Assembly: GCA_026225945.1 (NCBI GenBank)
Contig: JAMJFZ010003738.1
Coordinates: 1 to 64,000, forward strand
Direction: 5' to 3'
DNA from: Cricetomys ansorgei
Lineage: Eukaryota > Chordata > Mammalia > Rodentia > Nesomyidae
Length of the DNA: 64,000 bases
Every line of letters begins with the position of its first letter. Within the stretch, counting starts at the first letter, position 1. The notes below the pieces were generated by a model. The model was given only the letters and a program-made list of their open reading frames with translations. It was not told where the DNA came from and did no database searches. The position numbers and the translations under genes are program-made. Of this stretch, positions 47,603-60,395 are shown one piece after another.

Positions 47603-48917
47603 GAGTAACTTGATTGAACTCCTCAGTAGACATAGTTCTTTTATGGAGGCCAAGAATCATTTCATCCTTCATTAGATGAACTTTATCTTTGCATAACATT
47701 TGTGCTCCTTTTTATCTTCACTCTACTTTCTACTGTGCCTTTAACCTACACATTATTGCCTAGGCATGTAATATGCATTTAATACATTTTGTTTAGGAGA
47801 GCAGATTAACCAGTATACACACTGATTATGAAATATTTAAAATCAAATCTGATGGAGGTTTTTGTCCAGATTCATTCTTACATTTGTTGATTTTTAAGTT
47901 AAAACAACTAAAATTTAGAAAATTATTAACAAAGGCAAAATGCACTAAACACTACAATATCAATTAAATTAGATAAAATTAATTGTTTATAAAATATATT
48001 TAATAGAAATACCAACAAATATTTATATAAGCCTTTTGTGGAAACTAAATACATGAAGATAGCTAAATAAATGTTCTGTACAATTTGAATGAAAAATTAC
48101 TAACATTTCTCTTAGAAATTATCAAATAGACAATTTTTCCTAACACACGACCTTTGATAAATAAGACAAAAGTATCCGTATTTTATGTATGGTGAAATTT
48201 GAGATCGTCATCCCTACAGTATGATGAAAATTTAAGGTGTTCTGATCCTTAGTCAGCCTTGCTATCCATTGCTTTACAAACTCAGTGATCATGCTAGGTC
48301 TTTAGAAGTAAGCAAAACAATAGCTTTAGAAACTTATCCACACTGTCAATCATTTATTAATTGTTTTATCTAGAAAATAAGAATTTAACTAATTACTCAT
48401 GACTAGTTTGGGGTTTAGGTAAAATTTATTATCTTTTAGATATATCCATTGCTTTAAAGTTTCTTAAATTAATGAACACATATACAAAACTCTGTTTTTT
48501 CTGTGTAACTATGTTTAATTAGATAAATTATAATATGATCAAATGAAGCCAAAGAGAAATACAATAAGATTATTAATAAGCAAACTTTGTTTTTATATGT
48601 CAGAACATGTGTTACTTCCTCCTGAATATACTTTCATTACAAAAATGAAGGAACCTATAACCAGATATGAAAACAAATTAATGTTAGTGCTTTAATAATT
48701 TAAATGAAATGTATTAGAAATGAGATGTCTAACAAGTTCTATTAAACACCTTTAACATTTTGCATAAATGTGTGATCAATTCTTCATGACACTTGATGAT
48801 TGCTTTAATGTATCCATTCAATTCCTGCTCATTTAGGGAAAAAATGCCTAAGAATGGCTAAATCATCATTCTATTGAAAATTATTCTATTAAGCTATTCT
48901 TGGGATTAAAAATAAAG
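47603..48917. other. Unique AT-rich sequence, no gene seen
   Basis: No feature recognised. Confidence 0.4.
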
Positions 48918-48922
48918 AATTA

Positions 48923-49086
48923 GCCAGGCAGTGGTAGCCTAAACCTTTAATTCCAGTATTGGGGAGGTAGAGGAAGAGGAAGGCAGGTCTCTGAGTTTGA
49001 GGACAGCCTGGTACACAGGCCAGCCTGTATACAGCCTGGTATACAGCCAGAGCTACACCAATAAACCCTGTCTCAAAACACCAAAA
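48923..49086 (+). mobile_element. B1 SINE with an internal expansion
   Basis: A sense B1 starts 'agccaggcagtggtagccta' and ends 'accctgtctcaaaacacc'. In the middle, the single 'cagcctggtctaca' of normal B1 is replaced by three partial copies at 49004-49047 (cagcctggtacacaggc, cagcctgtata, cagcctggtatacagc). This points to a local tandem duplication. An (AAT)n tract follows. Confidence 0.85.
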
Positions 49087-49096
49087 TCATTAATTT

Positions 49097-49163
49097 TAAT
49101 AATAATAATAATAATAATAATAGTAGTAGTAGCAGTAATAATAATAGTAATAATAGTAATAAA
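49097..49163 (+). repeat. (AAT)n/(TAG)n microsatellite
   Basis: AAT units with interspersed TAG and CAG units, grown from the 3' end of the preceding B1. Confidence 0.9.
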
Positions 49164-49299
49164 TATATTTCCTTTCATATTTTTAATAGAAGACAACAAT
49201 CTTAGTATCATAAGTACTCTTTACATAAAGTTTTCAAATCTTATGAAAATTATTTAATAAACAATAACTCTTTATGAGATCAAGAATTATAGATTTTTA

Positions 49300-49329
49300 G
49301 GCTGGGCAGTGGTGGCACATTTGTAGTAT
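49300..49329 (+). mobile_element. B1 5'-end fragment
   Basis: 'ggctgggcagtggtggcaca' + 'tttgtagta' is the first 29 bases or so of a B1, ending abruptly. A 3'-truncated SINE is unusual for L1-driven insertion, so a later deletion is likely. Confidence 0.55.
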
Positions 49330-51319
49330 TTGATATGAAGAAAAATGTAAATAAAAGTAATTGTAAGATTCTGTAGATATCTTACTTAGCATAAACCTTC
49401 TTCCGACTACAAACACAAACACATGAGTGATCACCAATACAACACACATGAGCTAGGCTACTGAAATAGGTCAGCCACTTGTAAAAGTAGTGGTTCATCA
49501 AAGATGGGATAATAGCATCCTAAAGATATGTCATCAGATAATCCTTGGCTGCATGTAATCTTCTGTTAGTTATTTGTCCTAATGTTATATTTCTGTACAT
49601 ATGAACTTTACCACTAAATTTGGCAAAAAATAATATCATAGAAGTGAAATATTTCTTAAATGTTCTTCTACTGAAGCTTTTTAGAATATTAATTGCATTA
49701 AAATATTTAAATACTTAAAAAAATCAATGGTAGCATTCCAAAAGATTGATATTACCCTAATTTGATTCACAAGTATGTAATATTTACTAAAATTACATTA
49801 ATAGCTACTGAGTGTATGAATCCACAACATAACTAACACTTCTAGTCACACAGACATTAGGAATTAGAAACCACTATCAAAATCCATGATAGGAACAAAG
49901 TCACATGTTAAATGTGATCTTTAATATGGGACAATATTGACTCATATTTATGTTTTTTTTCAGGAAACTTGCTCTTTTAATTTCTTCTAGTCATTTTCTA
50001 TATGTCCCATGTAATCAAATATTGAAGCAGAAGATTAAGAAAAAACATGGGCCAAGGACTTGATTCAGCAAGGCAGGTAACTGGCACTGTGACTCATGCT
50101 GTTCTCAGACCTCCATTCCCAGCAGAAAATAGGTTATATATGTCTTCCTTTGAAGAAAAAATCCTGTATATATAGTATTATTGTGCTTATCTGTGCGCAC
50201 AAGGACCTTTGTTCTCCTGGAACATAAATACATACATAAATATATGCATCTGTGTGTGCATATGAGTGTAGTAAAATTTGAAATGACTTAAATTAAATCC
50301 CTTGGAGAGGTAATGAAAAGGAATGAGTTAGCTCTGCAGATATTAGCTAGTGTAGAATTTCAGGCCAACAGAATGGCAAATGAGATTGGGGATAAGGTTC
50401 GGTTTAGGAAGGCTCCAGTCCGAAAAAAAAAAAAAATGCTTCAGAGACACGTATGGGTGAAGAAAGAAGTAAAATGTTCATAGAAACCAAGCCAATAAGT
50501 GGAAGCCAGATTGTGGAACATCAGAGGAATCAGAAGAGAGTTTTGTGTTTTGGCACAAGTGAGATGGGAACCACAGTTAGAGAATTTCATAGAATGGTGA
50601 TACAGTTCCCTTTGACTGTTTCATTGAGGAGTGACAACAAGGAAGAAGGGCAGAGGTAACACTGATCTGAAGGACCTGGTGGAAGTGTTTGCAATTTACA
50701 TAGTAAGCCATAAGTCACAGACTTCTGTGGCATGAAGTTCTATCCTCATATATTCTTACACATCACATATAAAAATGTTTTATATGGTATTAGTAACATT
50801 ATACATTAAAAAATAGAAGTCATTTTAAATTGTAAATGACCCAGAAAATATTGGGTTAATTAAGCCAGTAGTGATAGCATAGCTGCAGTCCCTAATCATT
50901 GACTTCAGGTGAGAATGAAATGTGACATATTTCATCAGAATGACTCGTACACTCAAATATAGGAACTCAGATGGTGCTGTAATTGACAAAGAATAGGATA
51001 TGCAGAGCTAATTTAATCAATGGACTAACCCATTGACAAGTATCTGAATGTGCTCTGGACACCTGCATCAGAAGTCTGTCCCTACCTCATCCAGCTCACC
51101 ATGAAAGGAGCAGCTTCTTCATTCAGTAGCATGCTCTGGGCATGCCTCACTCAGACCCTAAACAATGGATCTCAATAACAGTGGACTTACACTCCTGACA
51201 CAATATAACATTTCCTGTGTCAGATGTTTCTGTCAGATATATTGTCACAGCATCAAAAGGCTGGCTAACATTGTTCCTCTCCATAATTCATACTTCTTCA
51301 TCCTGAAGTACATATTAAG

Positions 51320-51320
<1 letters not shown>
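49330..51320. other. Unique sequence, no gene recognised
   Basis: An A-run at about 50422-50434 is preceded by a stretch faintly like an ID element. The open frame 50453-50659 has no recognisable motif. Confidence 0.35.
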
Positions 51321-51371
<51 letters not shown>

Positions 51372-51425
51372 TCTCTCTCTCTCCCTCTCTCTCTCTCTCT
51401 TTCTCTCTCATACACACACACATGC

Positions 51426-51462
<37 letters not shown>
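51321..51462 (+). repeat. Compound (CT)n-(CA)n microsatellite
   Basis: About 90 bases of CT with a few CC and TT interruptions, then about 50 of CA with minor interruptions. The open frames on both strands translate the repeat. Confidence 0.95.
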
Positions 51463-51463
<1 letters not shown>

Positions 51464-52759
51464 GAGTGAGAGAGATAAATTTAGAAATAAATACATAAAA
51501 ATTATTTAAATTGCTAGGTGTGACTAAGAATTCCAAGTACATCATAGTACATACACAGAGCCTTAATAATAAGAAAAAAATAGAGCTTGCTATTTGTTTC
51601 TTGAGAAAATATTGAATAAGCCCAAGATCCCATTGTTAGCTATCTCTGACTGTCTGTTTGCTTAACTCCATGTCATATGCTAATAATCTTTATTGGTATT
51701 GACTTCAATACAGAAGTCTGACAGAAAGAGAAGAGAGTATAGCTTGTATTTCTGAAATAGGAAGACTTGACTTGACCCAACTTCAGCTTGGCCACTTATC
51801 AATTTACATATCTTTTCATGTTGATCTCCATAGTAGTGGCAGGATTCAATTTTATGCATCAGGCTATTGTAAAAATGATGGTTGTAGGCTGGCATAGGGA
51901 AGGGGTTGAATTTCTTACTTATATGCATTTGCCTGTTCTTTGCTATTTCATTTTCAAACACAGTTTATATTTTAGGCTTCTCACAATCTTCCCTTTCTGG
52001 TCCTGCATTTCTTCCTTATCTGCCTTTATTAGTTTGGTCTGTGAATCAGTTTCTCCATTATATTTAGTGTGACTCTACATCTCTGATGAATGTGATTTCT
52101 CCTTTGGGCTTCACAATTTATGTAATTTTTCTATTTATATTTAACAGGCTTTATTAATGACCACTAACACATTTACAAAAGACAACACCACACCACCAAT
52201 GGTAAAAATGCCCAGCACAATTTTAGAATACTGACATTTTACTCCTGCTAGTCATTGTACAAATTATTGCTTTTGGTGTATATGACTATCAACAGTAAAG
52301 GGAATGTCAGAAAGTTTCAACCATATTATGTAAGAAAAGTTTATATGAGTGGTCAAATACAGCTGTGATCTTCTGAGGGCACAAAGATGGGAAATCAGCA
52401 AAGGAATCTATTTGATCTTAATTAAAACTGAATGACTGCATTTATAGTATAGTTGTGCCCATGCACTATTTTATTAATATCTTTTAATTAGGTTGTATAA
52501 AATTATTTCAAATGAACAAGACTTTCCTTTCTTGTTCAACTTGTTTGAATTTCAATCTTTGGTTCACATACTAATGTACCCAAAAATGGATGGTGAAATA
52601 TATTTGATAATTCAGAATATGACCCATCCAAAATATAAAGATTTTTAACTCTATTATATAAATTTGCTTTTAAAAATGAATACTTTGTAAAAAAAATTGA
52701 CGGAGTGATGTTACATTGTACAAAGTGCTTTCTACTTAAGTATAAATAACTGACTTCAG
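51463..52759. other. Unique sequence, no gene recognised
   Basis: The 51750-51960 part carries overlapping open frames on both strands with no recognisable motif. Confidence 0.35.
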
Positions 52760-53035
52760 ACTGCCAGCACCCGTGTGTAAGTATAATACCAGCTCTGTGG
52801 GTCTTGTTAGCCTTTCATACAGGTAAGGTCTAGGTTCAGTGGAAGATCTTAACAAGTCCAAGGATGAAGTGCCTGTGTAAGATATCCCTAAGGCAACCTC
52901 TGGCCTCCACACAACCCTGTGTGGGCTAAGATACCTCCTCAACAACTGCACATTCATACACATCAAAAAACAAAAAACCAAAAAAATAAAAAAACTCAAC
53001 AACAAAAACAACAACAAACAAAAAACACAAGCACA
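52760..53035 (+). mobile_element. B4 SINE 3' half with A-rich tail
   Basis: 'gtgtgtaagtataataccag' (B1-like box), 'cttgttagcctttcatacag' + 'gtaaggtctaggttcagtgg' + 'aagatcttaacaagtccaag', 'gtgtaagatatccctaaggc' and 'aacctctggcctccacacaa' follow the B1-like half and tail of B4. An A-rich (AAC/AAAC) stretch runs to about 53035. A different B4-like family (RSINE1) is possible. Confidence 0.65.
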
Positions 53036-54985
53036 TACATACATTCGGTGATTCTTCTTTATTTCCCCCAAATTATTTCCAAATATATAATACTTCCACA
53101 ATAATCCCTACTAAGTAAAGCTGATATCAGTAGCAATTTTATAATATTTAGGAAGCAAATCCATTCATTCTCAAGGGTGGCAAGCAACTCTGCTCTAATC
53201 TTGTCTGACAGTGACCTAATTAGAGTTTTTGCATAGTAATGAGACTTTGAAGAAGATAAGCAATCTCATGCTTGTAATAGATAATTAGTTTGTATTTCAA
53301 AATAGGTTGTGGCTATTTCACAACAACTCAAATGACACATCGAATTAGGAGAGTTGTTCAACTTACTTCTTAACAATAAACTACTGTTATAGCTTTTCAA
53401 TTCTGCTTAAACCTCAAACCCATGAACATAATTCATGTTTCCATGTATATTCATAAGGTGATTCCTCATTATGTGCTTAATTCTTAAATTCATTTTTAAA
53501 ATAATATGTCTCTGCCAAGAGATTCAAAGTGATTTGTGTGTCCCTAATTAAACTATTTCCTACTTCTATTGTAATATGCATCTAAATTGTACAATGCAGT
53601 TTTCAAATAATCTTACATCATACCCCAGGATCACAGATGCTTGGTTTTAGTCACTGAAAAGGGAGCAGGTTGAGGTAAGGGCCCAGGACACAGCCAAAAA
53701 GTCATAAGGAGCCAGATATTCCCTGTAGAAGCTTTCTGCACATTTTCTGTTACTTCTCAGTGTGAAATAGGACTTATATAAACTTAAATAAAATAATCAA
53801 AAATATCCACTACCTTAAGTAGACTCTTCTTTATTATTGGAAACAAATACTCTAGCATCATTTGCCAGCCATAGCGACTAGAAATAGGTAAAGGAATCAA
53901 GGTGATTTATACAATGATTTTTTTCTCTAGCACATTAATCTCTCTTTCATTTAAGTTTCAATCTGTAAGTGTGTTTTTTTTTTTCATAAAGATAAGTTAT
54001 CTTATAGTATGGCTGTTCTGTTATCAGTTACAGGATGTCTGGCAGTCCAGAGGTGGGAAAAGTGCTGACGACATAATTGTGGGTGAGTTATAGAAGCTAA
54101 CATGGGCCTTTATCCAAAAGAAATTTCAAATTTTCACGATTAAACCCTCCCTACTGCCCTTGAAGCACAACCAACCCAAACATTCACTGAGTTATTTATA
54201 TACCTCTGAACAACAACAAGATCAAAATTAGCTATTGCAGGAATCTCAGGTAAGAGGAAAGATCCATAGATCCACATTAGCATAGATAAGGAGAAAGAAG
54301 AAAGCAGAGGCCTTTTTTAATCACTGGTTTATGGTCATTATAAAATCTTGCTAAGCCAGAATAACTTTCAAGGTTATCAGTCCTTCCTGTTTTATAATGC
54401 ACAATATATTTCAGAAGAGTTATAGATTTGCTATTGTTTGTGTATGCCATTATTCTAAAGGATAACACACCCACAGAAAGCAGAATTGGATGAGGGCTGC
54501 AAGATGCTTTAATAAATGATGATTTTTTTTAGCCTGTGAATAATTTAGGGATTACATTTCCTAATCTCTATTGAAGAATTAGGAAAACCTAAAAGAGGTT
54601 GGATGATATTTGTAATGTTGATAAGTATTAGATTGTGAAGTATCTAAGTGTTCATATAATGTGATGATAAATAAATTTTCTTTTATTTAAACTTACCCAA
54701 AAGGCTGGAATGAATCATGCTTAAATTCCCATGGAACACTGAGCTAGTACACCCTAGACTACCCATTGCTGATCCTACTAAATCATCTACATTTAAGGCT
54801 ATTGAATTCAGAAACATTGTAAAGATGACCAAATTTATACCAAACATAACAAAATAAAGGCATTTTACTGTTTTCAGAATTTTTATTTATTAATTCTTGA
54901 AATAGATTTTAAATATGTTTGTCACAATATATAAAACATAGGTGTCAAGGTCATATACCCTCCCTGCTTTTAAACTATAAAATGA
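53036..54985. other. Unique AT-rich sequence, no gene seen
   Basis: No repeat family or coding frame recognised. Confidence 0.35.
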
Positions 54986-54987
54986 TG

Positions 54988-55190
54988 CGAGGACTGGATG
55001 GCTCAAAATTTAGTGCATCCTGTTTTGCAGAGGATCCTGGTTCAGCTCATAGAGCTCTACATCAGGAAGTTCACTTTGTCTGTATCACCAGATCGAAGGG
55101 AGCTGATATGCTCTTCTACACTCAGCAGACATCTGAATTCACAGGTACACACCTGCCACTCCAGCCTCACATACATATATGGTTAAACAT
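54988..55190 (+). mobile_element. B3/B2-type SINE, diverged
   Basis: 'gaggactggatggctcaaaa' + 'tttagtgcatcctgttttgc' + 'agaggatcctggttcagctc' matches the tRNA-derived head of B2/B3. 'gggagctgatatgctcttct' and 'gcagacatctgaattcacag' + 'gtacacac' match the tail. The overlapping open frames are incidental. Confidence 0.65.
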
Positions 55191-55247
55191 AAAGTAGAAC
55201 CTTTAAAATAATTTCTAACTTTATATCACAGATAGAACCTATACTGT

Positions 55248-55310
55248 TCTGCATCAGTAACTCTCAGTCTCAAATGTGCATTAGCATTTCCAGGGATTCT
55301 GTTGTCACAT
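55248..55310 (+). mobile_element. MER5-like hAT fragment
   Basis: 'cagtaactctcagtctcaaa' + 'tgtgcattagcatttccagg' + 'gattctgtt' follows the 5' end of MER5-type Charlie elements ('cagtggttctcaaactttagtgtgcatcagaatcacctgg'). Confidence 0.4.
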
Positions 55311-56302
55311 TTGGGGAATCACACAACACTGCATGCCTTGTCTGTATCTTTGGCTTTGTACACAGTGTTTTACAGATACTTTTGAACACACACCAAGAAG
55401 TTCTCATAAGGTACATGCCACCTCATAGAACACATTTCTGTCTTAGAAAGTAAGAAGCAGTGCTATATGAGCACTCAACTAAAGAAACACTGCTGGAATC
55501 ATTAGGCTGTTTTCACGATGCTGAATTGTGAGACTCAGAATCGCCTGGCCACTGAAAAGAATTTCTTTAAGAGTCTTCTTGTTATACACTCTGGTATCTA
55601 GTGACACATCACCAAAATGACATTTTCTTTTTTAAAAGTCATACTTTCTGTTCGGTTCAGATAAAAATAACAGAGAACTCCAGCACTGTTCCATATTTTA
55701 TGGTCTCATGAACAAGCACAAGAAGTTTCATTTATAAAACAACAAAAGGTATCACATGTTCATTTGCTTGTACAACATGTCTAATTTAGTTCTGCATAAT
55801 AAGTGAGTGTGTTCCCCTTGTTGGGTCAAAAATGAAGCTGTGTGCTCTTGAATACACTGAGCATCCTCTTGGCACAGCTTGATTCACCCCTATGGAAATA
55901 CTTAATAATTCTAAGTAGTAAATTCAATGTCTCTAGAAAAATCATGCGGAAACACTAAAAGCTGAAGTTCCTAGCCCTGTTACCATAAGAATAGCTATCT
56001 GCTTTTACTTAGATATCTAAACGTATTATGTTTTCCTGATACAATCTTAGCAACATTTCTAGGCAGGTTGCCCAGGTGATTGAGTGATAATAGAATGGGC
56101 AAAATAAGAAACCACAACAGATGTAGGACCATTAATGAAGATTATTTGTCTCAAAGCTGATAAAATATTATGCCACACAATTGAAAGAGGATTGTCCTCA
56201 TTAGACATGTAAACTAAAGTGTAAATCAAGTTCTACTTCTCTGATAAGTGAGTGGCAAGAATTGCTGCAGAGGGGAATAAAATGAAAGTAAACTTAACAC
56301 TT
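55311..56302. other. Unique sequence, no gene seen
   Basis: No feature recognised. Confidence 0.4.
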
Positions 56303-56666
56303 TGTATTAGTGACTTATCTTTTGCTGTGATAAAACATCAAGATCTAGACACTTTACAGAAGAGTTTATTTTGCCTGTTTGTTCCAAAGGTGTAAGAGTT
56401 CTTCACTGGGGGAAAACATGACAAGCAACCACCAGTCATGGTAGCTGGAGCAGAAAGCCGAGAGCTTCCACACTCAACCAGCAGCACAAAGAAGATAGAA
56501 AAAGCTGGGTGGCACAAGGTTCTTAATCTCAAAGCCCACTCACAGTGGCATACTTCCTCCATCAAAACTGCTTTGCCTAAACCTCCCCAAATAACCACCA
56601 ACTTAGAAAGAAATATTAAAATATCTGTACCTTTGGTGGTCATTCTCATTCAAATCACTAACTACA
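56303..56666 (-). mobile_element. MaLR-type LTR
   Basis: The order 'ttttgctgtgataaaacatc', 'agaagagtttattttgcctg', 'tggtagctggagcagaaagc' + 'cgagagcttccacactcaac', 'ctcaaagcccactcacagtg' + 'gcatacttcctccatcaaaa' and 'ggtcattctcattcaaatca' follows a widespread rodent repeat in reverse. Its sense strand begins 'tgtggtttgaatgagaatgg' and ends 'catcacagcaatag'. I class it with the MaLR LTRs from its 3' end. No target duplication was resolved. Open frames on both strands are incidental. Confidence 0.7.
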
Positions 56667-58799
56667 TGGTTATTTGATTTTCTTTTGCTTGTTAGGATCA
56701 TACAATTTCAAGCTGGAAGTGAACAGATAAGTCAAGTCAAAGTCAAAATGATAAGATTAAGTCAAAATGGAGATAAAATGATGAAAGAGAAATAACGTCC
56801 ATTTGGTAACTCACAGTCTACCTGAACTGACAAGTATGTGAAAGAAAACAATTGCAATGAGATGAAACAAGTGGATGACAGAGTACATATTCATTAGCAA
56901 GGTCATGGAAGAAGAAGTACCCACTGGGGTGTGGACTTAGAAAGCAGTAGACAGAACAAATGATGCCTTGTTACCAATTTACTGAGGACTCATTGGATGG
57001 GTTTGGATGTCAAGAACAACTCTATTATTATACTCAGCACTCTGGTCTTTGAGTGCCTGGGCCTTGAGAACTTACTAGTACTTCTCTGGGTTTTGAGTGC
57101 TAGCACACCAGCATCTAACATCTAGCAGCCACAGCTCTGTCAGCTATCCTCACAGGTGCTTAAATTATGATTGCTCAATTCATGATTCAAGACAGGCAGA
57201 CCTGAATCAAGACATCAGTGAGATAAGCATGGAGATTCACAGTGGATTAAAGAAGGCTGTCTGGGGCCATATAAAGCTGATAAAGGTCATCTAAGATGTG
57301 AAACTGATATATCTAGTGTTTATAGTGAGAAATTTAAAGTGCTCATGACTATACTGAATATCTTGACTTTCAGTATGGAAATGACATGCTCTGCAGTAGA
57401 AGCTGGTACTTCTGTGGTGACTATGACTGCTGTGTTCGCTTATGAGGCTAGACTGAAGTCTCTTTCATATGTAATTGGCTGGATTGGTTGAGGTTTCCCT
57501 AAGTACCCGGGAGGTATTTAAAAGGGTGATAGAAGTCAGGATGACATTACTTCTTAACACACACAAAAAAAAAACCATTGGTTAATTGACAGCTCCACCC
57601 TTTCAATAAAATAAGTAAATATGAAGGGATTTAGTGTATGATGAAGGCAGAATTATTTATTCTTTTGTTTTTTAATAATTATCTATGCCAGATTCTGAGG
57701 CAGCTCTCAGTGCATTTAGCATAAACTGATCATTGTTGGGATCATTGCATGAGAAGGAGATGTTATTTTTCTAGCCATGAATTTGGAGGAAACATAATAT
57801 CAGCCTCTGCAGTTAGGAGAGCATGATCAACAAATGGGATTTGATGGTCTACCTGAGAACCCCAGAAGAGAGTATATTTGGTGAATGTTAGTTATCTCTG
57901 TGACATTAATACCACTGGTTTACATCTAACTTGAAATCATACAAAAAAAAAAAACCAAAATTATCCCAGATGTCCATTTTTCCTTTCAAATATTCAAATA
58001 CCCTAAAGCAGATAGTTGAAACAAGCCACTTACCTTAGAACAATAAGATGATTGCTTACTTCTTCACAAAGAATAGAATCACAGTTTATGTCAGTAGTGA
58101 GCCATGATACCACATAACTATTTTATTTTCTGCTGCTGACATGGAGAAAGTCAAGAGAAAGGCATGCAGACACATCTCAGTGCCCAGAATGAAACAAGGC
58201 TTTTGAGAACAGCAGTATTCTTTCAACTTCAGTCATTTCTGAGCACAATGACTCTTAAATTAACCTTGTTGTTTACTTTGTTTATTCAGTGACTCTAGAC
58301 TTTAGATTTGAGTAGTAGACCTACACATGTTTCATTAACATTATATGATGGTGCTCAGCATCCAAAAACACTATGAAATGTCAAACACCACAGAGTGACC
58401 TGAAATTTTGGTATGGTCTGCATATATTATAAATTATGTGCAACATAAGCCTAGATGATAAAAGTGTAGAATTTTTAATCTTAAATATCAAAGACATTTG
58501 TATAGAATCAGAACTGTGTTATTTGAAACAACTGCATAAAATCTTAGATAGCTTCTATCTTGAAACTTAGAATAAAAATCCATTTGGAGATGAAATAAAC
58601 AGAGTATTTTATGAAAGTAACTCAAACCTTGATGAGAGAGCACAAGTTTACAACATTAAGTAACTCTGTTTGTGAGTTATAATAGCAAAAACAATATCAT
58701 GTTGTAATGAAGTATTGTGTATTCTGTAATATAAGAAAATACAGAAGAAAGGGACATAGATAAATAGATATGATTATCGTTACAGATTAAAACGAGAAA
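56667..58799. other. Unique sequence, no gene recognised
   Basis: A promoter-like motif group (listed separately) lies at 57474-57523. Otherwise nothing recognised. Confidence 0.35.
57474..57523 (+). promoter_or_regulatory. CCAAT/TATA-like motif group
   Basis: Two reverse CCAAT boxes (ATTGG at 57474-57478 and 57483-57487) precede 'tatttaaaa' at 57515-57523, with spacing like that of an LTR U3 or a simple promoter. In AT-rich DNA such groups arise by chance, and no transcript start can be confirmed. Confidence 0.2.
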
Positions 58800-59035
58800 T
58801 TGAGGGAATGGAGAGATGGATCAGTTGTTATGAATACTTGTTTCTTTGAAGAGGACCCAGAGTTTGGTTCCCAGCACACATATGGCAGCTAACAATCATA
58901 GTAACTCCTGTTCCAAGGGATCCAGTACCCTATTCTGGCCCCCATAACACAACTCAAACATTGTGCATGGACACATATGGGGACTAAATGCACATACACA
59001 TAAGAAAGTAAAATTTAAAAAAACTACACATATAC
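58800..59035 (+). mobile_element. B3 SINE
   Basis: A sense B3: 'gggaatggagagatggatca' head, 'gaagaggacccagagtttgg' + 'ttcccagcacacatatggca' + 'gctaacaatcatagtaactc' + 'ctgttccaagggatccagta' body, then 'ctaaatgcacatacacataa' and an A-rich tail. Well preserved in order over the full length. Confidence 0.85.
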
Positions 59036-59055
59036 CATATACAAATACATGCAAA

Positions 59056-59145
59056 TGAAAGGAAGGAGGGAAGGAAGAAAGGAAGGAAAGAAGGAAGAGA
59101 GAGAGAGAGAGAGAAAGGGAAAGAGAGAGAGACAGAGAGAAGGAA
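59056..59145 (+). repeat. (GGAA)n-(GA)n purine tract
   Basis: GGAA/GAAGG units, then (GA)n with few interruptions, next to the tail of the B3. The minus-strand open frame over it is a translation of the repeat. Confidence 0.9.
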
Positions 59146-59264
59146 CAGAAATTATAAGACAGAACCAAAAACATTAATAATAAATATTTGAGTTTAAAAA
59201 AGTAAATTCATTTTTGTTTGAAATGCAATTCTATTTATAGCTTCTGTTTCTCCTTTTAGTATAT

Positions 59265-60395
59265 ATTTTTATTTTTTAAACATTTTTGACACGAAAATGT
59301 GATTACAATATTTCTCCCTTTCCTTCCCTCCTCCTTCTAAACCTCCACAAATACCAATCTCCTCTCTCCAAATTCATGGCATCATCTTTGATAAATTGTT
59401 ATTGCATGCATATTTGTATATGTATTAGATATATATTCTTAAATCTAGCCTGCTCCATCTATATAATGTTCCTTGTCTGTGTTTTCAAGGATGACCCTTT
59501 ACCTGGTTTGCTCTTCCCCAATGAAGACCACCTTTTCCATTTCCAGGTTTCCTCGGTTGCCTATAGTTCTTTGTGTACAGATGAGACTCATATTCAGCTC
59601 CATTTACACTAGTGTTGGTAAGACGTTATGGACACAGCTTCTAACATTACTAGGAGACAATCTTACAACAAACCCCACGATTCTCTGGCTCTTGCAATCT
59701 TACTGCTCCATCTTCTGCAATGTTTTCTGAGCCTTAGAATCAAGAATTCTATTGTAAATATATCCACTGGGCCTGAGTTCTACAGCTGTGCATTTTGATT
59801 GGTTGTGTTTTTCTGTGGTTATTTCAGTCTGTTGCAAATAAAAGTTTCCCTGATGAAGTGTGAAGGCTACCCTTATCTATGGGCATTAGGGAAAATATTT
59901 ATAAATTGTTGTTAGGGATTATGCTGGATTAGTAAATTTATAGTTTTAATTTCTCTGCCAATAACCATGACTTCACTAGCCACAAGTGTAGAGCTAGGTT
60001 TCCAGTCATAGGCATGGTTTTCCTTTCTATGAGTAGGTTTTAAGTCAAATTAGAGAGTAGTTGGTTACCACCAAAGTAGTATGTATGCCACTACTTGTCC
60101 TTCTGGATTATCATGCCATGGTAGTCTTTGGTGTGATTCATAGATATCATAGCTGGGTAGACCAGTTTGTTGCCTCTTCCTTTGAAAGATTTCTTGGTGC
60201 CTTCTTGTGTCATGAAGACTAGTTCTTAGGGAGGAGACATTCAGGTCAGTTACAGTTCATGGGTTTTCTGTACCTGTTCCTGAAGTGTATGGTGTCTTCA
60301 GAAATGGGATTTGCCTACCACTTCTGTGGTTTGGGGGGTGGGGCAATCAAGGGCAACAGAAATAGGCTTCATTATCTTTGTTGTTAGAAACATGG
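59265..60395 (-). mobile_element. L1 LINE 3' UTR (Lx-like), long copy
   Basis: This is the clearest Lx-like reversed 3' UTR in the window. It opens with a C/T tract ('cccttccctcctccttctaa'), then 'aaattcatggcatcatcttt' and 'aaatctagcctgctccatct'. The middle has 'gcttctaacattactaggag' + 'acaatcttacaacaaacccc', 'tctggctcttgcaatcttac' and 'tctgcaatgttttctgagcc'. The far part has 'gcattttgattggttgtgtt', 'gttgcaaataaaagtttccc', 'gctaggtttccagtcatagg' and 'tagagagtagttggttacca'. No ORF2 follows in place, so it is 5'-truncated near 60.4 kb. It serves as reference for the shorter fragments at 3.4, 30.0 and 39.0 kb. Confidence 0.8.

Noticed and set aside
50390..50434. Possible ID SINE ending in an A-run ('ccagtccgaaaaa')
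   Set aside because: Only the last ten or so bases before the A-run fit; the tRNA-like body and box A are missing, so it was not called.
51165..51509. 114-codon open frame and its minus-strand counterpart
   Set aside because: Most of the length is the (CT)n/(CA)n microsatellite.
51750..51850. Weak MIR-like wording
   Set aside because: Too few matching positions compared with the convincing MIR at 31.1 kb.
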